DNA of 7,868 bases from Erythrobacter sp. UBA3075 (GCA_002367375.1 DFBR01000014.1:1-7868), one strand, 5' to 3'. Shown: positions 1 to 7,303, numbered from the stretch's first letter. Notes: generated by a model from the letters alone, not told the origin. Program-made: numbers and translations.

Positions 1-254
1 ACGGGCTGTTCCACTTCGCGCGGTTGGCGAGCAAAGGCGCGCAGCGATCCATAATGGTCATCCTCACCCTCAGGTGAAAGATCTGTGGCGATGGCATGGC
101 GCGAAGGTTCTGCCATACAATGGGTTAGCGGCGTTTCCTCGAACATCACCGGCTGACAGATAGAGGCCAGCTCTTCCGGCGCTTCCCCTTCAAAATGCAC
201 TTCGCAGGCGGTCAGAGTGAAGGCCACTGGCAACAAGGCTAAACCATATTTCAC
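1..254 (-). CDS. DUF2233 / phosphodiester-glycosidase-like lipoprotein, N-terminal part only
   Basis: Partial: about 84 codons are visible and the gene runs off the left edge. I read it from a GTG at 254-252 that overlaps the trpE stop as GTGA. No ATG start works here, because the nearby ATG at 247-245 hits a stop after two codons. The N-terminus is a short lipoprotein signal: a Lys at residue 3's neighbour (K2), a hydrophobic run, then lipobox L-T-A-C with Cys17 as the predicted lipidated residue. This implies export and anchoring in the envelope. After it comes a segment resembling the start of DUF2233 proteins (a family related to N-acetylglucosamine-1-phosphodiester glycosidase): a Cys, then F-E-E-T-P, a second Cys, S-R-H, and later Y-G-S-L-R-A-F. 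The catalytic part lies outside the window. The family call comes from recalled sequence style and is moderate; the lipoprotein call is stronger. No clear Shine-Dalgarno precedes the GTG, so translation probably relies on coupling to trpE. Confidence 0.68.
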   Translation of the reverse strand, partial: MKYGLALLPVAFTLTACEVHFEGEAPEELASICQPVMFEETPLTHCMAEPSRHAIATDLSPEGEDDHYGSLRAFARQPREVEQP

Positions 255-1795
255 TGCCCGAAATCTGGCTCTGCCGCGATCCCCACTGCCTCGCGCGCTG
301 CGGCGATCAGGGCGCCTGCCTTGTGGCGGCATTCGGCGGCTTCGTAGGCCGGGTTGCTATCGGCAACGATGCCTGCGCCCGCCTGCACATGCATGGTGCC
401 ATCCTTCACCACCGCTGTGCGCAATACGATGCAGCTATCGACCGAGCCATCGGGCGCAAAATAGCCAACGCCGCCGGCATAGGCACCGCGTGTCTCCGGC
501 TCCAGCTCGGCGATGATTTCGCAGGCACGGACCTTGGGTGCGCCGCTGACAGTGCCTGCCGGAAAACCTGCAAACAGCGCATCAAGGGCATCCTTCTCGC
601 CCGCCAGTTCACCCACCACATTGCTGACGATATGCATGACATGGCTATAGCGTTCGACGGTGAAGCTGTCGGTCACGGTTACACTGCCTTGCTCTGCAAT
701 GCGTCCGACATCGTTCCGTCCAAGATCGAGCAGCATCAGATGCTCCGCACATTCCTTGGGATCGGCGAGCAGGCTTGTTTCATTCGCCTTGTCTTCAGCT
801 TCGGTCGACCCGCGCGGGCGCGTTCCGGCGATGGGGCGAATGGTCACTTCGCCATCACGAACGCGGACAAGTATTTCGGGCGAGGACCCGACCACTGCGA
901 AGCCGGGCATGTCGAGGAAATACAGGAATGGCGAGGGATTGACGCGGCGCAGAGCGCGATAGAGCGCGAGCGGAGGCAAAGGGAAGGGGCAAGTGAAGCG
1001 CTGGGCCAGCACCACCTGAAAGATATCGCCTGCCGTGATGTAATCCTTGGCCCGCAGGACGATGCGTTCATAATCCTCGGCATCCATCACGGGTTCGAGT
1101 TCGCATTCCGGCATTTCGCCAAGCCGCACGGCTTCAGGCACTTTCTCGCCCAATTGACGCAGCGCTTCGTCGATACGATCGGCTGCGCGCTCCAGCTTGG
1201 CCGCAGGGTCGTCACTGTCAGCCCACAGCGGCGCAATCACGAACAAGGCGTCAGTCAGGCGGTCGAACACCAGCACAAGCGCGGGGCGCGCGAAGAGCAT
1301 GTCCGGCAGATCAAGGTCGCTTTGCGGAGCGCGCGGTAGCTTCTCGACAAGACCGATGGTTTCATAACCAAAATAGCCGACGAGGCAGGCGAGGGCGGGG
1401 GGCAGCGCGTCGGGCACCATGTCGATGCGGCAAGCCTGCACCAGCGCGCGTAATTCGGTCATGCTGTCACCGGGCAATGGCTCGAATGCCTCCCGATCAT
1501 GACGCCACTGGCGGTTGACCTCAGCCTTCGCTCCCGTGGCGCGGAACAACAGGTCTGGATCAAGCCCAAGCAGGCTGTAGCGCCCGCGAATTTCGCCGCC
1601 TTCGACCGATTCGAGCAGGAAGTCGCCGCGCCCTTCCTCGATGAGTTTCAGCGCGCCGCCAATCGGCGTTTCGGTATCGGCCACCACGCGTCGCCAGACG
1701 AGCGTATTGCGCCCATCCGCCAGTGCGGAGAGCGCCTCTGCCCCATTGTGGATGGCGACTGTTGCGGTTGACGCTTTGGATTTTGGGGCGACCAG
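251..1795 (-). CDS. trpE: Anthranilate synthase component I (TrpE), probable CTG start
   Basis: Converts chorismate to anthranilate, using ammonia supplied by the TrpG glutaminase subunit; this is the first committed step of tryptophan synthesis, in the cytoplasm. Read from CTG at 1795-1793 the protein is 514 residues, normal for the family. The N-terminal domain carries the L-L-E-S motif (about residues 60-63) that forms part of the tryptophan feedback site. The chorismate-binding domain shows P-I-A-G-T-R-P-R-G (about 321-329), D-L-G-R-N-D-V-G-R (357-365), F-P-A-G-T-V-S-G-A-P-K (411-421) and G-A-G-I-V-A-D-S (473-480). The start is the uncertain part. No ATG, GTG or TTG lies in frame between the upstream gene's stop and a GTG at 1687-1685, and starting there would remove about 36 residues, including the W-R-R-V stretch just before A-D-T-E-T-P that I expect to be conserved. 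CTG 1795 has a strong Shine-Dalgarno 5 nt upstream. The next gene overlaps the stop by 4 nt. Confidence 0.95.
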   Translation of the reverse strand: MVAPKSKASTATVAIHNGAEALSALADGRNTLVWRRVVADTETPIGGALKLIEEGRGDFLLESVEGGEIRGRYSLLGLDPDLLFRATGAKAEVNRQWRHDREAFEPLPGDSMTELRALVQACRIDMVPDALPPALACLVGYFGYETIGLVEKLPRAPQSDLDLPDMLFARPALVLVFDRLTDALFVIAPLWADSDDPAAKLERAADRIDEALRQLGEKVPEAVRLGEMPECELEPVMDAEDYERIVLRAKDYITAGDIFQVVLAQRFTCPFPLPPLALYRALRRVNPSPFLYFLDMPGFAVVGSSPEILVRVRDGEVTIRPIAGTRPRGSTEAEDKANETSLLADPKECAEHLMLLDLGRNDVGRIAEQGSVTVTDSFTVERYSHVMHIVSNVVGELAGEKDALDALFAGFPAGTVSGAPKVRACEIIAELEPETRGAYAGGVGYFAPDGSVDSCIVLRTAVVKDGTMHVQAGAGIVADSNPAYEAAECRHKAGALIAAAREAVGIAAEPDFGQ

Positions 1796-1800
1796 ACCCG

Positions 1801-1806
1801 CCTCCC
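1801..1806 (-). promoter_or_regulatory. Shine-Dalgarno GGGAGG deciding the trpE start
   Basis: GGGAGG follows directly on the TGA stop of the upstream isomerase gene (1809-1807) and sits 5 nt before an in-frame CTG at 1795-1793. No other good Shine-Dalgarno is seen near the GTG at 1687. This supports CTG initiation and stop-to-start coupling over an 11-nt gap. Confidence 0.6.
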
Positions 1807-3738
1807 TCAGTTCGATCCGCCGGTAAGCTGTGTGCGAACCGCTTCGATGCCCGCTTCATTGCGCTCGATTTCGACCGAGGATTCGGCTGCGGCAACGAAT
1901 TGCTCAACATATTCCTGGCCGAGCGCTTCGGAAAGCTGAGCGATGGTTGACGCGACATCTTCGCTGTCTTCGGCAAACTCGGCCGTCTCGATTTCGTCCA
2001 GCGCAACTACAAACCACTGGCTCGCTTCCTGCACCGCAACCCGTTCTACCGTGCCTTCCGCCATGGAGAAGAACAGGATGGTCGCGCGGGTGATCTGACC
2101 CTGTTCGGCGAGCTGGCGACGATTAAGGCGCAAATCCTGAGCTGGAGGAAGATCGGCATCTTCTTCTGCCAATGCTTCTGCCAAAGTAGCACCGGATTCG
2201 ACCCGTTCGACCACACGGCCCGCGGCCTGTCCCGCAGCGGCCATGCCCTGATCGCGGCGCCATTGCAGCGTGATTTGCTCACGGATCTCGTCGAGCGGTG
2301 CGGTAGCGCTTGGGGTGATTTCGGACACGTCGAAGATCAGATATGCCTGTCCGGGAACGATCTCGGTGATTTCAGGGCTGTCTGCGCCCATTTCGAAGGC
2401 GAAAGACACGACCCGCGCGAGTGCTGGTGGAGCCTGACCTGCCTGACCGTAGACCTGACCGCTGGCAAGCAGTTCGGGCGTAGACTGGACTTCGAGGCCG
2501 AGCTCTTCAGCCGCAGCTTCCAGCGTGCGTCCGCGCGAAAACTCGGTCTCGAACCGCTCGGTCAGCTCGTTGAGGGCTTCACCTCGGCGCTCGGCAACCA
2601 GAGTTTCCCGGATTTCATCGCTTGCCTGTTCTAACGAGCGTGCTGGGATTGGGGTCACATCGTCGACCCTCAGAACATACCAGCCAAGGCTTCCGCGAAC
2701 CGGTCCGGCGAGCGCACCGGCAGATGCTTCGAAACCCGCATTGGCAACCGCCTGCGAGGCAGTAGATGCGTAATCCGGTTGTTCCACTTCGCTGATTTGC
2801 GTCGTGGCGAGGCCCTTAGACGTGGCAGACGCATCGAGCGACATGCCCCCCTGAACCTCGGAAATTACGGCTTGTGCGGCTGCTTCGGTCGGCACGACAA
2901 GCTGAGTGAATGTGCGCCGCTCTGTCGCCCGATACAGCACTGCGTCCGCTTCATAACGTGCCGCGATTTGGGCATCCGTTACGGGCGGGAGATCACTGAT
3001 AGCTTCCTGGTCGAACGCGGCATAGCGGATCACCCGGCGTTCGGGGCGAATGTAACGCGCACGGTTTTCATCATAATAGGCCTGCAATTGATCATCGCTT
3101 GGGTCATCTTCGGGCGCGAAGGTGATCGCGGGGAAGACGGCGGCGGTGCCACTACGTGTGTCGTTCAGGAGCTCGGCATAGGTGCGGGCCATGCTGTCAG
3201 GCATCCGCGCTGCAAAGCTGACAGGGACCACGGTTTGACGTGCCAACAGGCTGAGCGTCAGATCTTCACGCACGATGCTCTCAGTAAGATTGCGTTGCCG
3301 CAGCGAGGCGCGAAACGCCACCTCGTCAAAGCTGCCATCGATGCCTTGAAATCCTGGCGCGCTGGTGATCTCGCTCTCGACCAAGCGTTTGCCTGCGCGA
3401 AGTCCCATGGCCTCGGCAAATTCTGCAATCGCTGTGCGGCTGAGCATTGATGACAGCACATCGTCAAAGCCGCCTTGCGCAACAAAGCCTTCCATCGACA
3501 GCGTCGGGTTTTGCTCGCGCGTCTGCTGCAGCGCGTTGTTCGCATTCTGTTGCAGGTCGGCAGTTGTGATGGTGCGGTCACCCACCACAGCAACCCTGTC
3601 GCCACCGGCGACTCCGCCAAACATGCCGGTGTTGGCCACATCCGAACTGGCAAAGGCCACCGCGATAAGGCCAAGGAAGGCCAGCGTCACAACAATGCCG
3701 ATTTTGGATTTGAAGAAGTTGCGGAAAATCTGGAACAT
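1807..3738 (-). CDS. Membrane-anchored SurA/PpiD-like peptidyl-prolyl isomerase
   Basis: A 643-residue protein of the PpiD/SurA-N type, expected to sit in the inner membrane and help fold exported proteins as they leave the Sec channel. Visible: a short basic cytoplasmic start (F-R-N-F-F-K-S-K), one hydrophobic anchor at about residues 13-31, a SurA_N-like helical region at about 45-200, a parvulin-like segment at about 270-365 ending in G-P-V-R-G-S-L-G-W-Y-V-L-R-V, and a long acidic C-terminal region. The length suits PpiD-like proteins (about 620-650). The parvulin segment lacks the usual Gly-Gly-Asp-Leu-Gly loop, so it may be a chaperone with weak or no isomerase activity, as is known for the PPIase domain of some PpiD proteins. 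The ATG at 3738 gives the typical family N-terminus, but the only Shine-Dalgarno-like motif (AAGG) lies 15 nt away. It is the first gene of the leftward operon and is followed after 11 nt by trpE. I give no symbol, since ppiD is not certain from sequence alone. Confidence 0.9.
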   Translation of the reverse strand: MFQIFRNFFKSKIGIVVTLAFLGLIAVAFASSDVANTGMFGGVAGGDRVAVVGDRTITTADLQQNANNALQQTREQNPTLSMEGFVAQGGFDDVLSSMLSRTAIAEFAEAMGLRAGKRLVESEITSAPGFQGIDGSFDEVAFRASLRQRNLTESIVREDLTLSLLARQTVVPVSFAARMPDSMARTYAELLNDTRSGTAAVFPAITFAPEDDPSDDQLQAYYDENRARYIRPERRVIRYAAFDQEAISDLPPVTDAQIAARYEADAVLYRATERRTFTQLVVPTEAAAQAVISEVQGGMSLDASATSKGLATTQISEVEQPDYASTASQAVANAGFEASAGALAGPVRGSLGWYVLRVDDVTPIPARSLEQASDEIRETLVAERRGEALNELTERFETEFSRGRTLEAAAEELGLEVQSTPELLASGQVYGQAGQAPPALARVVSFAFEMGADSPEITEIVPGQAYLIFDVSEITPSATAPLDEIREQITLQWRRDQGMAAAGQAAGRVVERVESGATLAEALAEEDADLPPAQDLRLNRRQLAEQGQITRATILFFSMAEGTVERVAVQEASQWFVVALDEIETAEFAEDSEDVASTIAQLSEALGQEYVEQFVAAAESSVEIERNEAGIEAVRTQLTGGSN

Positions 3739-3757
3739 GCGCGATCAATTCTGCCTT

Positions 3758-3770
3758 GGCCCAGCGGGCC
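3758..3770. other. Small GC hairpin in the leader of the isomerase gene
   Basis: GGCCC (3758-3762) and GGGCC (3766-3770) form a 5-bp inverted repeat with a 3-nt loop, about 20 nt upstream of the isomerase start. It would lie in that gene's leader RNA and might affect initiation. It is short and may be chance in GC-rich DNA. Confidence 0.3.
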
Positions 3771-3893
3771 GGTTGTGCGGAGAGGGGACGCCAACTGTCG
3801 ACGTGGCCCTGTGAAAAGAGCCTGCGCTTTATCCCGCCTGCGACCATGCCGCAACAGGGCGTAGGTGCTTTCGCGCATTGTGCATAACCGGCT

Positions 3894-3922
3894 TTGACAA
3901 GTGCGGTCGCGGGCATTAGCGC
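3894..3922 (+). promoter_or_regulatory. Probable sigma-70-type promoter for tpiA
   Basis: A perfect -35 box TTGACA lies at 3894-3899. With a 17-nt spacer the -10 position is TAGCGC (3917-3922), a poor match to TATAAT but tolerable for alphaproteobacterial housekeeping promoters. Transcription would begin near 3929, giving a leader of about 60 nt before the tpiA start. It lies in the divergent intergenic region, as expected. The -35 box is convincing; the -10 box is a guess. Confidence 0.5.
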
Positions 3923-3937
3923 GCTGTGGCACCTATC

Positions 3938-3968
3938 ACTTGAACATGGCTTTTGGTTCGTATCAAGT
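3938..3968 (+). other. Bulged inverted repeat in the tpiA leader
   Basis: ACTTGAAC (3938-3945) can pair with GTTC (3956-3959) plus AAGT (3965-3968), giving two 4-bp helices split by a 5-nt bulge, with a 10-nt loop. If the promoter above is right, this falls in the 5' leader, ending 12 nt before the Shine-Dalgarno. It is weak, and no function can be assigned. Confidence 0.25.
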
Positions 3969-3980
3969 TGTGGAAATCAC

Positions 3981-3985
3981 AGGGA
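3981..3985 (+). promoter_or_regulatory. Shine-Dalgarno AGGGA for tpiA
   Basis: AGGGA lies 5 nt before the ATG at 3991. It favours this start over in-frame upstream ATGs at 3901 and 3946, which have no Shine-Dalgarno and would add residues before the usual TPI N-terminus. Confidence 0.7.
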
Positions 3986-3990
3986 ATTCA

Positions 3991-4749
3991 ATGACCACTC
4001 GGCCCTATATTGTCGGCAATTGGAAGATGCACGGTACCCGTGCAATGCTGGCGGAAGCGCGCGCAATCGACCGCGCGGCAGAGCGTTTGCTGAAAGTTGA
4101 GGTGGCAATTGCGCCGCCATTCACGCTGATTCACGCCACACGCAAGGAAGCGACACTGATCGCAATCGGGGCGCAGGATTGCCACCCGGCCGAAGGCGGC
4201 GCGCATACTGGCGATGTCTCGGCGGCCATGATCAAGGATGCGGGTGCAGGGTTCACTATTGTTGGCCACAGCGAGAGGCGCGCCGATCACGGCGAGAGCA
4301 ACGCGCTGGTGAAGAGCAAGGCCCATGCGGTCATCGACGCGGGCATGAATGTGATCGTCTGTGTTGGTGAAATCGAGGCAGAACGCGATGCTGGCAAGGC
4401 TGAAAGCGTGGTGACCCGCCAACTCAAGGGCTCTTTGCCCGAAGGCGAGGACGTCGCTGTCAATGTGACCGTGGCTTATGAGCCCGTCTGGGCAATCGGC
4501 ACAGGGCGCACACCAACGCCGGACGATGTCGCTGCCATGCACCGCCACATACGCGGCGTACTGAACAAGTTCTACGGCGACGCCGGTGCCGAGGTACGCA
4601 TTCTCTATGGCGGTTCGGTAAAGCCCGAGAATGCCGCTGAACTGCTGTGTGCAGATGAGGTTGGCGGCGCCCTGGTTGGTGGAGCCAGCCTGACGGCCGA
4701 GAGTTTTCTCGGGATCATCATGGCCGCCGCAGAGGGCGAACGCGACTAA
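3991..4749 (+). CDS. tpiA: Triosephosphate isomerase
   Basis: Interconverts dihydroxyacetone phosphate and glyceraldehyde 3-phosphate in glycolysis and gluconeogenesis; a cytoplasmic (beta/alpha)8 barrel, normally a dimer. At 252 residues it has the standard length. All catalytic positions are visible: Asn10 and Lys12 in G-N-W-K-M-H, the electrophile His93 in V-G-H-S-E-R-R, and the base Glu164 in A-Y-E-P-V-W-A-I-G-T-G, followed by the phosphate-gripping loop 6 (T-G-R-T-P-T-P, about 171-177). Further phosphate-binding motifs are Y-G-G-S-V (206-210) and L-V-G-G-A-S-L (228-234). It heads a rightward row with secG 98 nt downstream and pyrG beyond, and diverges from the isomerase-trpE operon. Nothing suggests loss of function. 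Confidence 0.98.
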   Translation: MTTRPYIVGNWKMHGTRAMLAEARAIDRAAERLLKVEVAIAPPFTLIHATRKEATLIAIGAQDCHPAEGGAHTGDVSAAMIKDAGAGFTIVGHSERRADHGESNALVKSKAHAVIDAGMNVIVCVGEIEAERDAGKAESVVTRQLKGSLPEGEDVAVNVTVAYEPVWAIGTGRTPTPDDVAAMHRHIRGVLNKFYGDAGAEVRILYGGSVKPENAAELLCADEVGGALVGGASLTAESFLGIIMAAAEGERD

Positions 4750-4758
4750 CCAACTGTA

Positions 4759-4804
4759 GTAAGCCGCCACACGCCCTCTTGTGGGATTGCGAGGCGCGGC
4801 TTAC
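4759..4804 (+). other. Long hairpin between tpiA and secG
   Basis: GTAAGCCGC (4759-4767) and GCGGCTTAC (4796-4804) form a perfect 9-bp stem. It can extend inward, past a 5-nt bulge, by pairing GCC-TC (4773-4778, one bulged C) with GAGGC (4791-4795), leaving a 12-nt loop. An alternative inner hairpin pairs CACA (4768-4771) with TGTG (4780-4783). No T-run follows, so it is not a standard intrinsic terminator. It starts 10 nt after the tpiA stop and ends 43 nt before secG. It may act as a partial attenuator, an RNA processing site or a 3'-end stabiliser; the structure is seen, the role is inferred. Confidence 0.55.
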
Positions 4805-4847
4805 ATGCGCGGCTCACTTTGCAACATAATCGACAGACTGACTTGCC

Positions 4848-5222
4848 ATGACCCTCTTCAACTTCCTTTTCCTGATTCAGGCTTTTGTGGCCGCAGGACT
4901 CGTCCTTCTCGTGCTCATGCAGCGTTCGGAAGGTGGCGGACTTGGAATCGGCGGCGGCGGCAGTCCGGGCGGCGTAATGTCGGCGCGCGGCGCAGCGGAC
5001 TTCCTCACCCGGGCGACCAAGTGGTTTGCCGTGTCCTTTGTTGTTCTTGCTGTCATCCTTGCTGGCCTTGCTGTGGATGCGAGCGGGTCGGGCGAGCTCG
5101 ACGAATCGCTCGATCGCTCCGTCAGCGCTACCGATGAAACTGCTCCGGCAGCAGGCGATGAAGCGGGTGACACCGCCGCAGAACCAGCGTCAGACGATCC
5201 GCTGGCCGACGTTGCTGAATAA
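4848..5222 (+). CDS. secG: Protein-export translocase subunit SecG
   Basis: Small inner-membrane subunit of the SecYEG channel that assists SecA-driven export. At 124 residues it shows the family plan: a first membrane helix at about residues 3-24, the hallmark cytoplasmic stretch Q-R-S-E-G-G-G-L-G (25-33) with a glycine run to about 42, the conserved R-G-A-A-D-F-L-T-R-A-T (47-57), and a second helix at about 58-76. A tail of about 47 residues follows, rich in Asp, Glu, Ala and Ser, acidic and probably disordered, of the kind seen in alphaproteobacterial SecG. The Shine-Dalgarno before the ATG is weak. secG downstream of tpiA is a common bacterial arrangement. Confidence 0.96.
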   Translation: MTLFNFLFLIQAFVAAGLVLLVLMQRSEGGGLGIGGGGSPGGVMSARGAADFLTRATKWFAVSFVVLAVILAGLAVDASGSGELDESLDRSVSATDETAPAAGDEAGDTAAEPASDDPLADVAE

Positions 5223-5238
5223 CCGGCCTGAAGCGCTT

Positions 5239-5256
5239 GACTGAGTAATTTCAGTC
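5239..5256 (+). other. Short hairpin after secG
   Basis: GACTGA (5239-5244) and TCAGTC (5251-5256) form a 6-bp stem with a 6-nt loop, 16 nt after the secG stop. No T-run follows, so efficient intrinsic termination is unlikely and readthrough into pyrG is plausible. The rest of the 131-nt gap (5223-5353) holds no gene and no promoter I can defend. Confidence 0.35.
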
Positions 5257-5353
5257 GCCCCGCCTGAAACCGGGGAAAATTCGTGCCAACACGGTAAAAC
5301 TCATCGCATTGTGCTTGCGCCGAATCCCCGCGTGAGCTTAAGGCTCAACTCCC

Positions 5354-6994
5354 ATGGCGCGGTACATTTTTATCACCGGCGGCGTGGTCTCCTCGCTCGG
5401 CAAAGGTCTCATGGCAGCCTCACTGGCAGCCCTCCTTCAGGCGCGCGGGTACAAGGTCCGTATCCGCAAGTTTGATCCCTATCTGAATGTCGATCCGGGC
5501 ACGATGAGCCCGTATCAGCACGGCGAGGTCTACGTCACGGACGATGGGGCCGAAACCGATCTGGATCTCGGCCATTATGAACGCTTTACTGGCGTTTCCG
5601 CGCACCAGAATGACAACATAACCTCTGGCCGAGTGTATCGCGATATCATCACCAAGGAACGTCGCGGCGATTACCTCGGCGCCACGGTTCAGGTGATCCC
5701 GCACGTCACCGATGAGATCAAGCAATTCGCACTGCAAGATCAGGGCGACCATGATTTCATCCTGTGCGAAATCGGCGGCACGGTTGGCGATATCGAAAGC
5801 CTGCCATTTATTGAAGCGATCCGGCAGTTGCGTAATGAATTGCCGCAGGAACAGACCTGTCTCGTCCATGTCACGCTGGTCCCCTATCTCTCTGCTGCAG
5901 GCGAGCTGAAAACCAAGCCGACCCAGCATTCCGTTCGTGAATTGACCAGCCTGGGTGTGCAGCCAAATGTTCTGCTCACTCGCTGCGAACATCCGCTGCC
6001 TGAAAGCGAGCGCAAGAAGATCGCGCTGTTCTGCAATGTCCGGCGCGAAGCGGTTATTCCAGCGCTTGATGCCAGCAGCATCTATGCAGTGCCGCAGCAA
6101 TATCATGACGAGGGCCTCGACCGTGAAGTCTTGCGCCATTTCGGAATGCTCGATCAATCCAGCGCGCCCGATATGGCACGCTGGGACGACGTGGTTGATC
6201 GCTACGAACATCCCGAGGGCGAAGTTACCATCGGCGTGGTCGGCAAATATGTCGGCTTGCCCGATGCGTATAAGTCGCTGAATGAGGCGTTGGTGCATGG
6301 CGGCATGGCCAATCGCACCAAGGTCAACATTCGCTGGATTGATGCCGAAGTGTTCGAGCAGGGGGATGACGATATCGTCACCCAGCTGGAGCCGCTGCAC
6401 GCAATCCTTGTCCCCGGCGGCTTTGGCGAACGCGGTAGCGAAGGCAAAATCGCCAGCGTCCGCTTCGCGCGCGAACGTAAAGTGCCGTTCTTCGGGATTT
6501 GCCTGGGAATGCAGATGGCCTGCATCGAAGGCGCGCGCAACTTGGCCGGTGTCGAGGGCGCATCCTCCACCGAGTTTGGTGAAACGCAAGAACCCGTCGT
6601 CGGCATCATTACCGAATGGATGAGCGAAGAAGGACTACAGCAGCGCTCCGCCGATACCGATCTGGGTGGCACAATGCGGCTTGGCGCATATCAGGCCAAT
6701 CTGGCACGCAACAGTCACGTTTCGCAGATCTATGGTGGAGCGACAGAAATTTCCGAGCGTCACCGCCATCGTTACGAGGTCAACGCGGCCTACAAAGAAC
6801 GGCTCGAAGAGGGCGGCTTGATATTTTCAGGCATGTCGCCCGATGGATTGCTGCCCGAAATTGTCGAAAGGCCCGATCATCCGTGGTTTGTCGGCGTGCA
6901 ATTTCATCCTGAACTCAAGAGTAGGCCGTTCGACCCGCATCCGCTGTTCTCGGGCTTTATTGCCGCCGCACTAGCCCAGTCGCGCCTCGTTTAA
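5354..6994 (+). CDS. pyrG: CTP synthase
   Basis: Makes CTP from UTP, ATP and glutamine-derived ammonia, the last step of pyrimidine nucleotide synthesis; cytoplasmic, tetrameric and inhibited by CTP. The 546 residues match the family. The N-terminal synthetase domain (about 1-267) has the P-loop-like [11 protein letters not shown] (8-18), the [13 protein letters not shown] stretch (39-51), the acidic [15 protein letters not shown] segment (64-78) and [12 protein letters not shown] (138-149). The C-terminal class I glutamine amidotransferase domain (about 290-546) has P-G-G-F-G-E-R-G (354-361), the nucleophile Cys383 in G-I-C-L-G-M-Q, and His518 with Glu520 in Q-F-H-P-E. The triad is complete. 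The start gives the standard N-terminus [14 protein letters not shown] lies 10 nt upstream. Confidence 0.99.
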   Translation: MARYIFITGGVVSSLGKGLMAASLAALLQARGYKVRIRKFDPYLNVDPGTMSPYQHGEVYVTDDGAETDLDLGHYERFTGVSAHQNDNITSGRVYRDIITKERRGDYLGATVQVIPHVTDEIKQFALQDQGDHDFILCEIGGTVGDIESLPFIEAIRQLRNELPQEQTCLVHVTLVPYLSAAGELKTKPTQHSVRELTSLGVQPNVLLTRCEHPLPESERKKIALFCNVRREAVIPALDASSIYAVPQQYHDEGLDREVLRHFGMLDQSSAPDMARWDDVVDRYEHPEGEVTIGVVGKYVGLPDAYKSLNEALVHGGMANRTKVNIRWIDAEVFEQGDDDIVTQLEPLHAILVPGGFGERGSEGKIASVRFARERKVPFFGICLGMQMACIEGARNLAGVEGASSTEFGETQEPVVGIITEWMSEEGLQQRSADTDLGGTMRLGAYQANLARNSHVSQIYGGATEISERHRHRYEVNAAYKERLEEGGLIFSGMSPDGLLPEIVERPDHPWFVGVQFHPELKSRPFDPHPLFSGFIAAALAQSRLV

Positions 6995-7106
6995 GCGATA
7001 GTTCCCGCTTGCTTGCGCCGGGCGGAGAAAATACTTGCAATTGTTAGTATCCAAGGCGTAACTCCCTGCCATCGGGGCAAGGGGGTTGGCCTGACTTCAT
7101 TTTATC

Positions 7107-7133
7107 GTGACGCCATGCAGTCACTTGATTTTT
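7107..7133 (+). terminator. Possible weak terminator for pyrG
   Basis: GTGAC (7107-7111) and GTCAC (7120-7124) form a 5-bp stem with an 8-nt loop, followed by TTGATTTTT (7125-7133). The T-run fits an intrinsic terminator, but the stem is short and lies 112 nt after the pyrG stop. Confidence 0.35.
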
Positions 7134-7275
7134 CGCGCCCCCAAACGTGATTAGACCGGCTCTGCGCAGGTGACGTGGGTTTCCTCGCGCGGTCGGATCG
7201 GTCTTGCTGGTGTGACAGGCTGTCTCTTGCGACCCGGACAGCTTATTTCGCTGGCTAGTCGGCGCATCGCGTCGA

Positions 7276-7303
7276 GGGGGCGGGCTTTAGCGGGCCCGCC
7301 CCC
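7276..7303. terminator. Strong GC hairpin, probable terminator of hsp20
   Basis: GGGGGCGGGC (7276-7285) and GCCCGCCCCC (7294-7303) form a perfect 10-bp, all-GC stem with an 8-nt loop, 36 nt after the hsp20 stop. It would form in RNA from either strand, so it could separate the convergent pyrG and hsp20 units. Neither flank has a clear T-run, so it may work with Rho, as a processing barrier, or as an atypical terminator. Confidence 0.6.

Noticed and set aside
323..1339. Long open frame on the + strand opposite trpE (338 codons)
   Set aside because: It lies wholly antisense to a well-recognised gene, has no recognisable domain or Shine-Dalgarno, and is what GC-rich codon use produces.
3741..3900. 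A promoter for the leftward isomerase operon
   Set aside because: Several weak -10-like strings occur (for example ATAAAG on the minus strand near 3830), but none has a convincing -35 box at proper spacing, so I did not annotate one.
3956..3970. GTTC-N7-GTTG, close to the alphaproteobacterial LexA box GTTC-N7-GTTC
   Set aside because: One core base is wrong, the downstream gene is tpiA, which is not a DNA-damage gene, and the bases fit a leader hairpin or chance equally well.
3901..3990. Upstream in-frame ATGs (3901, 3946) as the tpiA start
   Set aside because: Neither has a Shine-Dalgarno, and the extra residues precede the standard TPI N-terminus; ATG 3991 has AGGGA at ideal spacing.
3988..4770. 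Open frame on the - strand covering all of tpiA (260 codons)
   Set aside because: It is a shadow of tpiA; the composition follows the sense codons and no motif is seen.
5420..6589. Long open frame on the - strand opposite pyrG (389 codons)
   Set aside because: It is a mirror of pyrG codons, shows no family motif, and starts and stops at positions without signals.
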